Both the position numbers and the translations under genes were made by a program. The notes under the pieces were generated by a model. The model did not search any database, was not told where the DNA came from, and worked only from the letters and a program-made list of their open reading frames with translations. Shown piece after piece: positions 7,859 through 14,493 of a stretch of DNA of 64,000 bases; the first letter of the stretch is position 1; each line of letters starts with the position of its first letter. This DNA comes from Fuscovulum ytuae (GTDB taxonomy: Bacteria > Pseudomonadota > Alphaproteobacteria > Rhodobacterales > Rhodobacteraceae). The stretch spans positions 1,272,001 through 1,336,000 of the forward strand of contig NZ_CP124535.1 of NCBI RefSeq assembly GCF_029953595.1, in the 5' to 3' direction.

Positions 7859-7930
7859 GGTTAATGCCCGATCACCGCGCGCTGCGTGCCCACAGGTTGC
7901 GGCACAAAACCCGGCACAAAACAGGGCACA
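7859..7930 (+). repeat. 72-bp dispersed intergenic element, copy B
   Basis: This copy starts GGTTAATG and has CGTGCCCACAGG exactly 26 bp from its start. It ends with three tandem 12-bp units GGCACAAAACCC, GGCACAAAACAG and GGCACAAATTTT. It differs from copy A at very few positions in the last 46 bp. It lies in the divergent gap between tpa and the DUF475 gene, 28 bp beyond the TauR boxes of tpa, and has the same orientation relative to tpa as copy A has to xsc. Confidence 0.8.
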
Positions 7931-8001
7931 AATTTTTTCACCCCAGTTCGCCCCTTAATCCAGCGTTCGCAAAGGGTTAGGCCGGTCGCACCAAAAATCG
8001 T

Positions 8002-8029
8002 TTGATTTTCATATCCGAAACCGTATGAA
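8002..8029 (+). promoter_or_regulatory. Possible promoter of the DUF475 gene
   Basis: TTGATT (8002-8007) and TATGAA (8024-8029) are separated by 16 bp. They resemble -35 and -10 hexamers for a transcript that would have a leader of nearly 200 bases before the start at 8227. The surrounding sequence is unusually A/T-rich for this genome. Confidence 0.3.
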
Positions 8030-8081
8030 CAACCGCAGCCCCCCTGTCGGGTGGCAAAACCCTGGTGACCGGGCCCCTCTG

Positions 8082-8139
8082 GCGAAAGTCTTGCGACGCT
8101 TTCGCGATGTCGGCACTGCGGAGCAACAGTCGCAAGGAC
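8082..8139 (+). promoter_or_regulatory. Leader with mutually exclusive stems before the DUF475 gene
   Basis: One hairpin is GCGAAAG (8082-8088) with CTTTCGC (8099-8105). Its loop holds CTTGCGAC (8090-8097), which can instead pair over eight continuous bases with GTCGCAAG (8129-8136), extended by two more pairs around a bulged G. The two folds share bases and cannot coexist. This is seen directly in the sequence; a regulatory role is inferred. It does not show the conserved core I would expect of the manganese yybP-ykoY riboswitch that precedes many TerC genes. Confidence 0.4.
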
Positions 8140-8226
8140 CTGACCGACCCGCCGGATCGTCACGGACGCCCCTCGCGCCGCGCCCCCCGCCTGTCTGCCA
8201 TCTCCGCCTCGGCAAGGGATCACCCC

Positions 8227-9300
8227 ATGACCACCCCATCGGCACAGAAATCGACGCTTCAGTATTTCACCTGGGCCTTCATCGTCACCGGCCTTGGCCT
8301 TGCGCTTGGCGCTTGGCTGGGCTGGGCAAGCACCGGCACCCTGTCGGGCATGCTGTCGATCTTCTTCATCTGCTGTGTTCTGGCCGTCCTCGAAATCTCT
8401 CTCTCCTTCGACAACGCAATCGTGAATGCCAACAAACTCAAGGACATGCGCCCCGAATGGCAGCGCGCCTTCCTGACGTGGGGCATCCTCATCGCGGTCT
8501 TCGGGATGCGGATCGTCTTCCCCCTTCTGATCGTGGTTTTGGCCGCCAATATCGGCCCGTGGCAGGCCATCATCCTCGCCTCCACCCAGCCCGAAGAATA
8601 CAGCCGCATCATGCATGAGGCGCATCTTCCCATCGCGGCCTTTGGTGGGGCTTTCCTGATGATGGTGGGACTGACCTATTTCTTCGACGCCGAAAAGGAT
8701 GTCCATTGGGTGCGCTGGTTGGAAGAGAAGGTTGCTGCCACCGCAACCATCCGCGGGGTCGAGGTGGGGGTGGTCCTGATCACCATCCTCCTCTTCTCAA
8801 AATTCCTGCAAGGTGCTGAATCGACGGCCTTTGTTTCCTCGGCCATCTATGGCCTCGTGACCTTCCTCGTGGTGGAAACCGTGGGTGGCCTGCTGGACAA
8901 ATCACAGGAAACCATGTCGGCGGCAGCGAAGGGTGGCCTTGGGGCCTTCCTCTACCTTGAGGTGCTGGATGCCTCTTTCTCTTTCGACGGCGTGATCGGC
9001 GCTTTTGCCTTGTCAAACAACCTCTTCGTCATCGCCATCGGCCTTGGCATCGGGGCGATGTATGTGCGGTCGATGACGATCATGCTGGTCGAAAAGGGCA
9101 CGCTGCAACAATATCGCTATCTCGAACACGGGGCCTTCTACGCCATCCTGATCCTGTCTGTGATCATGTTCAGCCAAACCCTGTTCCACATCCCCGAGGT
9201 CATTACCGGCCTTGGTGGTGCCGCGCTGATCGGCCTGTCGCTCTGGTCCTCCATCCGCTGGAACCGGGGCAATCCCGATGCGGTGGCCGAGGCGCGCTGA
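8227..9300 (+). CDS. DUF475 family TerC-like integral membrane protein
   Basis: A protein of 357 residues with about nine hydrophobic helices. Two related motifs, LEISLSFDNAIVNANKL and EVLDASFSFDGVIGAFALS, each carry the acidic SFDN/SFDG signature of the DUF475/TerC superfamily of putative metal-ion exporters. The two halves suggest an internal repeat. I chose the ATG at 8227 because AAGGGAT precedes it; the in-frame upstream extension to 8065 is open but looks non-conserved. The gene is transcribed alone, with a long structured leader and a hairpin after the stop. TerC relatives help load or export manganese, but the substrate of DUF475 proteins is unknown. Confidence 0.85.
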   Translation: MTTPSAQKSTLQYFTWAFIVTGLGLALGAWLGWASTGTLSGMLSIFFICCVLAVLEISLSFDNAIVNANKLKDMRPEWQRAFLTWGILIAVFGMRIVFPLLIVVLAANIGPWQAIILASTQPEEYSRIMHEAHLPIAAFGGAFLMMVGLTYFFDAEKDVHWVRWLEEKVAATATIRGVEVGVVLITILLFSKFLQGAESTAFVSSAIYGLVTFLVVETVGGLLDKSQETMSAAAKGGLGAFLYLEVLDASFSFDGVIGAFALSNNLFVIAIGLGIGAMYVRSMTIMLVEKGTLQQYRYLEHGAFYAILILSVIMFSQTLFHIPEVITGLGGAALIGLSLWSSIRWNRGNPDAVAEAR

Positions 9301-9323
9301 CCAAACCGATTTGAACCACAAGA

Positions 9324-9350
9324 CCCCGCGAATCCTTGACAGTCGCGGGG
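9324..9350 (+). terminator. Hairpin after the DUF475 gene
   Basis: CCCCGCGA (9324-9331) and TCGCGGGG (9343-9350) form a perfect 8-bp stem with an 11-base loop, 23 bp past the stop. There is no U-tract, so termination strength is uncertain. The loop contains TTGACA (9336-9341), which could instead be the -35 of the thuA promoter. Confidence 0.4.
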
Positions 9351-9369
9351 CGTCCCCCCTACCCCTTCC

Positions 9370-9379
9370 AAAGCGCTTT
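9370..9379 (+). promoter_or_regulatory. AAAGCGCTTT palindrome, possible LacI-type operator
   Basis: A perfect 10-bp palindrome with the central CG of LacI-family operators (pattern AANCGNTT) lies 20 bp before the thuA ATG, between a TTGACA sequence and the ribosome-binding site. ThuA/ThuB genes in rhizobia are under a LacI-type repressor. No such regulator gene is in the window, so the assignment is by pattern only. Confidence 0.3.
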
Positions 9380-9398
9380 CAACGCTTGGGAGGGGTCC

Positions 9399-10184
9399 AT
9401 GTCCATCCGCGTCACAGTCTGGGGCGAAAACGTCCACGAACAGAAGAACCGCATCGTGGCGGGGCTTTATCCCGATGGGATGCACAGCACCATCGCCACC
9501 GCGCTGAACCGCGATCCGGGTGTCACCGCCACCACCGCGACGCTTCAGGAACCCGACCACGGGCTAACGCCTGAACGCCTTGCCGCGACTGATGTGCTGG
9601 TCTGGTGGGGCCATGCCGCGCATGGCGATGTGCAAGATGCCGTCGTCGACCGCGTCTGCGATGCCGTCTGGTCCGGCATGGGGGCGATCTTCCTGCATTC
9701 GGCCCATTTCGCCAAACCTTTCAAGCGCTTGATGGGCAGCCCCTGCAACCTCACCTGGCGCGAGGCGGGCGAACGTGAACGCCTCTGGCTCACCTCTCGC
9801 AACCATCCCATCGCCGCAGGCCTGCCCGACAGTTTCGAGTTGGAGCATGAAGAGATGTATGGCGAACCCTTCGGCGTGCCTGAACCGATGGAAACGGTCT
9901 TCGTCTCGTGGTTCCAAGGGGGCGAGGTGTTCCGCTCCGGCCTCACCTACAAGCGCGGCGCGGGGAATGTGTTCTACTTCCGCCCCGGCCATGAAACCTA
10001 TCCAACGTATCACGACTCGAACGTTCAGCGCGTCATCCTGAACGCGGTGAAATGGGCGCATAACCCCGCCACCCGGATCGCCAATCCCAATGCCGCCCCC
10101 AATGTCCCGGTCGAGGTCGCACCAGAACCCATCACCGAGCGCGGCCCCCGCCTGCATCAGGCCGGCGAAGAGGGGTTCCGCTGA
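9399..10184 (+). CDS. ThuA-like (trehalose utilization family) protein
   Basis: A cytoplasmic protein of 261 residues matching the ThuA-like glutamine-amidotransferase fold: an early beta strand IRVTVWGEN, then VLVWWGHAAHGDV, and GAIFLHSAHFAKPFKRLMG in the conserved histidine region. The end of the fold reads GAGNVFYFRPGHETYPTYH. The ATG at 9399 follows GGGAGGGG, so the upstream TTG extension was rejected. It overlaps the next dehydrogenase gene by TGATG. ThuA proteins accompany sugar-oxidising Gfo/Idh/MocA enzymes in the conversion of disaccharides through keto intermediates. The exact reaction and substrate here are unknown. Confidence 0.85.
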   Translation: MSIRVTVWGENVHEQKNRIVAGLYPDGMHSTIATALNRDPGVTATTATLQEPDHGLTPERLAATDVLVWWGHAAHGDVQDAVVDRVCDAVWSGMGAIFLHSAHFAKPFKRLMGSPCNLTWREAGERERLWLTSRNHPIAAGLPDSFELEHEEMYGEPFGVPEPMETVFVSWFQGGEVFRSGLTYKRGAGNVFYFRPGHETYPTYHDSNVQRVILNAVKWAHNPATRIANPNAAPNVPVEVAPEPITERGPRLHQAGEEGFR

Positions 10185-11242
10185 TGCCCCACCCCATCCG
10201 CCTTCTGATCCTCGGCACCGGAGGAATGGCCGCCAACCATGCGGAACATTTCAGAAAAATCCCCGGCGTGCAGATCGTGGCGGGGGTCGATACCCGCGCC
10301 GAACAGCTCGACGCTTTCGCCGACCGTTTCGCCATTCCCCACCGCTTCACCAGCCTTGACGCCGCGCTGGCATGGGGCGGGTTCGACGCCGTGACCAACG
10401 TCACCCCAGATGCCGCGCATCACCCCACGACCCTGCCCCTCTTGGCCGCAGGCAAGCATGTGCTTTGCGAAAAACCCCTCGCCACGAACGCCGCCCACGC
10501 GCAAGAGATGGCCGATGCCGCCGCCCGCGCGGGCGTGATCGCCATGGTCAACCTCACCTATCGCAACGTCCCCGCCCTGCAAAAGGCCGCGCAGATGGTG
10601 GCCGAAGGCAGCATCGGAACGATCCGGCATTTCGAGGCATCCTATCTGCAAAGCTGGCTCGTGCAGCCCGCTTGGGGCCATTGGGATCGGGAAAGCCAAT
10701 GGCTCTGGCGGCTGTCCACGGCGCATGGATCAAAGGGCGTTCTGGGAGATGTCGGCATCCATATCCTTGATTTTGCAACCTTTGCAGCGGGTCTTGATGT
10801 GGCAGACCTCTCCTGCCGCCTTGCCACATTCGACAAGGCACCGGGGGGCCGGATTGGCGACTATGTCCTTGATGCCAATGACAGCGCCACAATGCAGCTG
10901 CGCCTGACAAATGGTGCACTCGGCACCGTCACAGCCACCCGCTTCGCCACTGGGCATCTGAATGACCTGCGTCTCCGGCTTCATGGTGACAAGGGCGCGC
11001 TGGATGTGTCTTTTGAAAAGGGCAAAAGCCGCCTTTCCGCCTGCCTTTCCCCCGATCTGGAAAGCGCCACATGGCGGCGCGTCGCCTGCCCGCCCGTCCC
11101 CACCGTCTATCGCCGCTTCATCGCCGCGATCCGGGGCGAAGGCCCCGCAATCCCCGATTTCGCCCGCGCCGCGCGCCTGCAACAAATGCTGGACCGAGCC
11201 GAGGCGTCAAATGCCGAAGGCGCCCGCGCCCTGCCGCTCTGA
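10184..11242 (+). CDS. Gfo/Idh/MocA-family NAD(P)-dependent sugar dehydrogenase
   Basis: A protein of 352 residues. The Rossmann fold starts with RLLILGTGGMAANHAEHF. The family signature CEKPLATNAAHAQEM carries the catalytic lysine, and GDVGIHILDFA belongs to the active-site helix of the C-terminal alpha/beta domain. Translation is coupled to the ThuA-like gene (one-base overlap), so the pair probably act on one sugar or polyol, like ThuAB of rhizobia. Whether the substrate is trehalose, sucrose or another sugar cannot be told. A hypothetical gene converges on its 3' end with only two bases between the stops. Confidence 0.88.
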   Translation: MPHPIRLLILGTGGMAANHAEHFRKIPGVQIVAGVDTRAEQLDAFADRFAIPHRFTSLDAALAWGGFDAVTNVTPDAAHHPTTLPLLAAGKHVLCEKPLATNAAHAQEMADAAARAGVIAMVNLTYRNVPALQKAAQMVAEGSIGTIRHFEASYLQSWLVQPAWGHWDRESQWLWRLSTAHGSKGVLGDVGIHILDFATFAAGLDVADLSCRLATFDKAPGGRIGDYVLDANDSATMQLRLTNGALGTVTATRFATGHLNDLRLRLHGDKGALDVSFEKGKSRLSACLSPDLESATWRRVACPPVPTVYRRFIAAIRGEGPAIPDFARAARLQQMLDRAEASNAEGARALPL

Positions 11243-11244
11243 CG

Positions 11245-12972
11245 TCAGGCCAACCCGAACAGGAACAAAAGCGGCATCATCCCCAACAACATGCCCAAGG
11301 TGTCGCCCACGCCGCCACCATCGAAAACATCATCGTCTTCGGGCGTAACCTCTTCGGGCACGGGCACCATCGGCAGGTCATCCTCCCCGCTATCCCCATT
11401 GTCCAGCGGCGCTGCCTCCAGCGCCACGATATCCCCGTCCGTAAAGCCTGCAATCTCATCCAACCCGGCCTCTGTCTTGGCAAAGGCCACGCGGATCACC
11501 TCGCCGGGGGCGGAAAAGACCACCTCCACACCACCGTCAACGACCTGCAGCACGGCCCCCTGCCGCGCACCCAGCGCATAGCTTTCGCCCTCTGCGCTTT
11601 CGTCCACATCCGGATTGTCGGGGATGCCAAAGCGCGCCATCCAATCCTCGGGCACCGCGGCCCGCAGGCTGTCTGCCGCCGCTTGCCTATAGACTGATCC
11701 CATCCCCGGCAGGTCCAGCTTCACCCCACCCGGCACCGCCGCATCGTTTGCCAGAAAGACCACCAGTTTGTCTTCATTTTCAAACCCATAGGCCCAGACC
11801 GCATCACCGGGCACATTCGTGAGCCCGATATCCAGCGCCTGCGTCCCGCCCACGCTTTCGGCCAGCATATCCAGCATCCGCTGACCCACGAAATCCTGCG
11901 CCACCCCATTTATATCGGTGAAGGATGTCCGCCCCGGATGGATCACGTCGGTGCCATAGACCGCCGCCGTCGTCATCCCCTCGGCCCCGTATTCTGTCAG
12001 CATTTCAAGGATCAGGCGCGGGTGATCGGTGCCGTAATCCCGCGCCGCCATCGCCTTTTGCCAGAACTCTTCAAAGGCCGTCATGCTGCGCCCGTCCAGA
12101 TCGACATCGCCCGGACCCAGCGACCCACCCGCCGCCGCATCCGCCGCAAGGAAATCATTCAACGCCTCATCCCGTGTATAGGACGCCACGCCCCATGACC
12201 CCAGATAAAGCCCCGGCCCCTCCTGCCCCAAGACGGCAAGTTCTGCCCGCCACGCCTCCATGACTGCCGCCACATCCTCGACCCGCCCATCGATCCCTTC
12301 GGCTGTCAAGGCAAAGCGGTAATGGATCACCTGATCCACCGCGCGCAGCGAGGCATCCGACAATTCCGCCCGGATCGCCGCATCTTCGGCCAGATCCCGG
12401 CCGCCCTGCACGGCAATTTCTACCTCCATGCCCGTGCTGTTCACCGCCGGATCGGCCAGGGCCGCCGAAATCTCTTGAATGAAGACCTCGGCCAGCTTGC
12501 CATAGTCGGTCGCCGCCTGCCCCGGATCAGGCATGGTGCCATAAAACTCGCTGCCCACCTGCAAGACCAACCGATCCGGCGCGGGCCCATAGGTGCCCCC
12601 CAGCAGATCATCCAGAAACCCGTGCAGATCGGCCCGCAAGGCCGCCTCATTCCCAAGATAGCGCAGCGAAGGAAGAACGACGGACAACCCCGCCCCCCGC
12701 GCCACAGCATCGGCCATCATCTCCGTCAGATCGGGACGCGGGAAGGCCGGATTGAAAAGTCCGGGATATTCCATGCCATAGCGATCGGGGAACATCTCGG
12801 CGATGAACCCGCCGGGCCAGACCAGCATGCCCACCTGCTGATCTGCCAGCTGCGCCTCAAACCGGGTAAAGCTGCGAAACCCGGTGTAAAGGTAGCCAAA
12901 GACATCAGGCCCCCACGTGCCCCCCGCTGTCACGGGGGCCGCGCCCCCAAGATCGAAGGTCATCGCCGTCAT
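11245..12972 (-). CDS. Unknown large protein, possible glycosidase-like barrel with C-terminal hydrophobic tail
   Basis: A protein of 575 residues with no family I can name. The first 350 residues alternate strand- and helix-like stretches (LVWPGGFIAEMFP, LSVVLPSLRY, LVLQVGSEFYG, LILEMLTEYGAEG), as in a TIM barrel. Glu142 and Glu323 or Glu327 are candidate acid/base and nucleophile of a clan-A glycosidase. Residues 380-520 look like a beta domain. The end is a Pro/Asp/Glu-rich linker (about 520-555) and a hydrophobic tail ending LLGMMPLLFLFGLA. There is no N-terminal signal peptide. The tail could be a C-terminal anchor or an export signal. It lies between sugar-metabolism genes, divergent from the enolase-superfamily gene. 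Confidence 0.6.
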   Translation of the reverse strand: MTAMTFDLGGAAPVTAGGTWGPDVFGYLYTGFRSFTRFEAQLADQQVGMLVWPGGFIAEMFPDRYGMEYPGLFNPAFPRPDLTEMMADAVARGAGLSVVLPSLRYLGNEAALRADLHGFLDDLLGGTYGPAPDRLVLQVGSEFYGTMPDPGQAATDYGKLAEVFIQEISAALADPAVNSTGMEVEIAVQGGRDLAEDAAIRAELSDASLRAVDQVIHYRFALTAEGIDGRVEDVAAVMEAWRAELAVLGQEGPGLYLGSWGVASYTRDEALNDFLAADAAAGGSLGPGDVDLDGRSMTAFEEFWQKAMAARDYGTDHPRLILEMLTEYGAEGMTTAAVYGTDVIHPGRTSFTDINGVAQDFVGQRMLDMLAESVGGTQALDIGLTNVPGDAVWAYGFENEDKLVVFLANDAAVPGGVKLDLPGMGSVYRQAAADSLRAAVPEDWMARFGIPDNPDVDESAEGESYALGARQGAVLQVVDGGVEVVFSAPGEVIRVAFAKTEAGLDEIAGFTDGDIVALEAAPLDNGDSGEDDLPMVPVPEEVTPEDDDVFDGGGVGDTLGMLLGMMPLLFLFGLA

Positions 12973-13129
12973 GTCTTTCGCCTCTCACAGCCATCCGGGC
13001 ACTGCCCGACCGCCTGCTTGCGAAAAGCATGCCGCCCGCCATGGCCGGAAACCGCGCCAGCATGTCGCGCCCGGAACAGACCTGTCCCAAGCCCCCCGCT
13101 TCACTTGGCCCAAATGAAAGGACATACCG

Positions 13130-14233
13130 ATGCGCATCACCCGTCTGGAAACCTTCGGGAATGAATTCCTCGCCTTCGTGCGGGTCACCACCGAAGACGG
13201 CCAGACAGGCTGGGGGCAGATTTCCACCTACAATGCCGACATCACAGCGCAGGTCTTTCACCGTCAAATCGCGCCCCACGCCCTTGGCACCGATGCCACC
13301 GCATTCGCCGACACCCTCGCCCTGATCGGTGAACGAGAACACAAATATCCCGGCTCTTACCTACGCCGCGCCATGGCAGGGCTTGATACCGCGCTTTGGG
13401 ATTGGAACGGCAAAAGGCTGGGCCAGCCGGTCGTGGCCCTTCTCGGCGGCACACCGGGCCCCTTGCGCGCCTATGCTTCCTCCATGAAGCGCGACATCAC
13501 GCCCAAGGATGAGGCCGCGCGCTTCTGCGCCCTGCGCGACGAGAAGGGCTTTACCGCCTTCAAATGGCGGGTGGGCCGCGAATGCGGCCGCGACCTCGAC
13601 GAATGGCCCGGCCGGACGGAAGAGGTCATCCCCACCGTTGCCCGCGCCTTGGGTGACGGGATCGACAAGCTGGTCGATGCAAATTCCTGCTACTCCCCTG
13701 CCCGTGCCATCGAAGTGGGCAAAAGGCTGCAAGATGAAGGCATCGGCCATTTCGAAGAACCCTGCCCCTATTGGGAATATGACCAAACCGCCGAGGTGCG
13801 CGCCGCGCTCGAGCTCGACGTGACGGGCGGCGAGCAGGACTGCGAATTCGCCACCTGGGCGCATATGATCGCCCGCCAATCGGTCGACATCCTGCAACCC
13901 GATGTCATGTATATGGGCGGCATCACCCGCACGCTGGAAGTGGCCCGCATGGGCGCCGCGGCTGGCCTGCCCATCACGCCGCATGCCGCGAACCTAAGCC
14001 TTGTCACCATGTGCACGATGCATCTCTTGAAGGCCTTGCCGAATGCAGGCCGCTATCTGGAACTCTCGATCGAAGGCCCGGACTACTACCCGTGGCAAGA
14101 GGGGCTTTTCCTCGGCGATCCCTACCGGGTCGAGGACGGCCATGTCACGGTCCTGGACGCACCCGGCTGGGGCGTGGAGATCAACCCCGACTGGCTCGCG
14201 CGCGCGCAATGGCGCGAAAGCGTTCTGGAGTAA
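13130..14233 (+). CDS. Enolase-superfamily (mandelate racemase/muconate lactonizing) sugar-acid dehydratase
   Basis: A protein of 367 residues with an N-terminal capping domain and a barrel. Catalytic and metal positions can be followed: the KxR motif in FKWRVG, the three metal ligands in LVDANSCYS, HFEEPCPYW and TGGEQDCE, and the histidine of PITPHAAN at the end of strand 7. This pattern fits acid-sugar dehydratases of the mandelate-racemase group. The ATG at 13130 is preceded by AAAGGA. The gene is divergent from the unknown 575-residue protein and close to thuA/idh, so oxidation of a sugar followed by dehydration of its acid is a plausible local pathway. The substrate is not predictable. 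Confidence 0.88.
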   Translation: MRITRLETFGNEFLAFVRVTTEDGQTGWGQISTYNADITAQVFHRQIAPHALGTDATAFADTLALIGEREHKYPGSYLRRAMAGLDTALWDWNGKRLGQPVVALLGGTPGPLRAYASSMKRDITPKDEAARFCALRDEKGFTAFKWRVGRECGRDLDEWPGRTEEVIPTVARALGDGIDKLVDANSCYSPARAIEVGKRLQDEGIGHFEEPCPYWEYDQTAEVRAALELDVTGGEQDCEFATWAHMIARQSVDILQPDVMYMGGITRTLEVARMGAAAGLPITPHAANLSLVTMCTMHLLKALPNAGRYLELSIEGPDYYPWQEGLFLGDPYRVEDGHVTVLDAPGWGVEINPDWLARAQWRESVLE

Positions 14234-14254
14234 CGGTCCGGCGAAGAAAAGCTC

Positions 14255-14328
14255 TGGAGGCGGGTACCGGAATCGAACCGGTCTTCACGGATTTGCAATC
14301 CGCTGCGTAACCTCTCCGCCAACCCGCC
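14255..14328 (-). tRNA. tRNA-Cys (anticodon GCA)
   Basis: A 74-nt cloverleaf with encoded CCA. The acceptor arms GGCGGGT and ACCCGCC pair perfectly. The anticodon loop TTGCAAA is closed by GCGGA/TCCGT-type pairing, with anticodon GCA at 14294-14296. The T arm contains GGTTCGATTCC. It is the only tRNA in the window. It converges on the dehydratase gene and has its own promoter; the region behind it is the left border of the glycan gene block. Confidence 0.97.
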
Positions 14329-14347
14329 ACGCTCCAGAGGTGTGGCG

Positions 14348-14376
14348 TGATTAGGCGATACCGCCATGGGACGCAA
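14348..14376 (-). promoter_or_regulatory. Promoter of tRNA-Cys
   Basis: Minus strand TTGCGT (14371-14376), 17-bp spacer, TAATCA (14348-14353), then about 20 bp to the mature 5' end. The geometry is good for a housekeeping promoter. The -35 hexamer coincides with the first six bases of the left 30-bp repeat. Confidence 0.5.
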
Positions 14377-14400
14377 GGGGGAGGTCCGCACAAATCCCCT
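14371..14400 (+). repeat. Left copy of 30-bp direct repeat flanking the glycan genes
   Basis: ACGCAAGGGGGAGGTCCGCA begins this copy, which continues CAAATCCCCT. It matches 20729-20758 at 24 of 30 positions in the same orientation. Both copies can form an AGGGG/CCCCT stem. Between them lie exactly the three surface-glycan genes. Confidence 0.6.
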
Positions 14401-14493
14401 GACGCGCGCGGCATCTTGCAAGCACCGCCCCAGCCGAATAGCCTGTCCACGTAGTGTGTGATCTGGTGTGCGAGTTTGAACGATCTTCGTGGC

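Noticed and set aside
8041-8226. Manganese yybP-ykoY riboswitch before the DUF475 gene
   Set aside because: The expected conserved core could not be found; only the alternative stems are reported.
8065-8226. N-terminal extension of the DUF475 protein to 8065
   Set aside because: Basic, non-hydrophobic sequence overlapping the leader stems; ATG 8227 has the ribosome-binding site.
7861-8706. 281-codon minus-strand frame over the tpa/DUF475 gap
   Set aside because: Runs antisense into the DUF475 gene and its end is the translated 72-bp repeat (FVPCFVPGFVPQ); not a gene.
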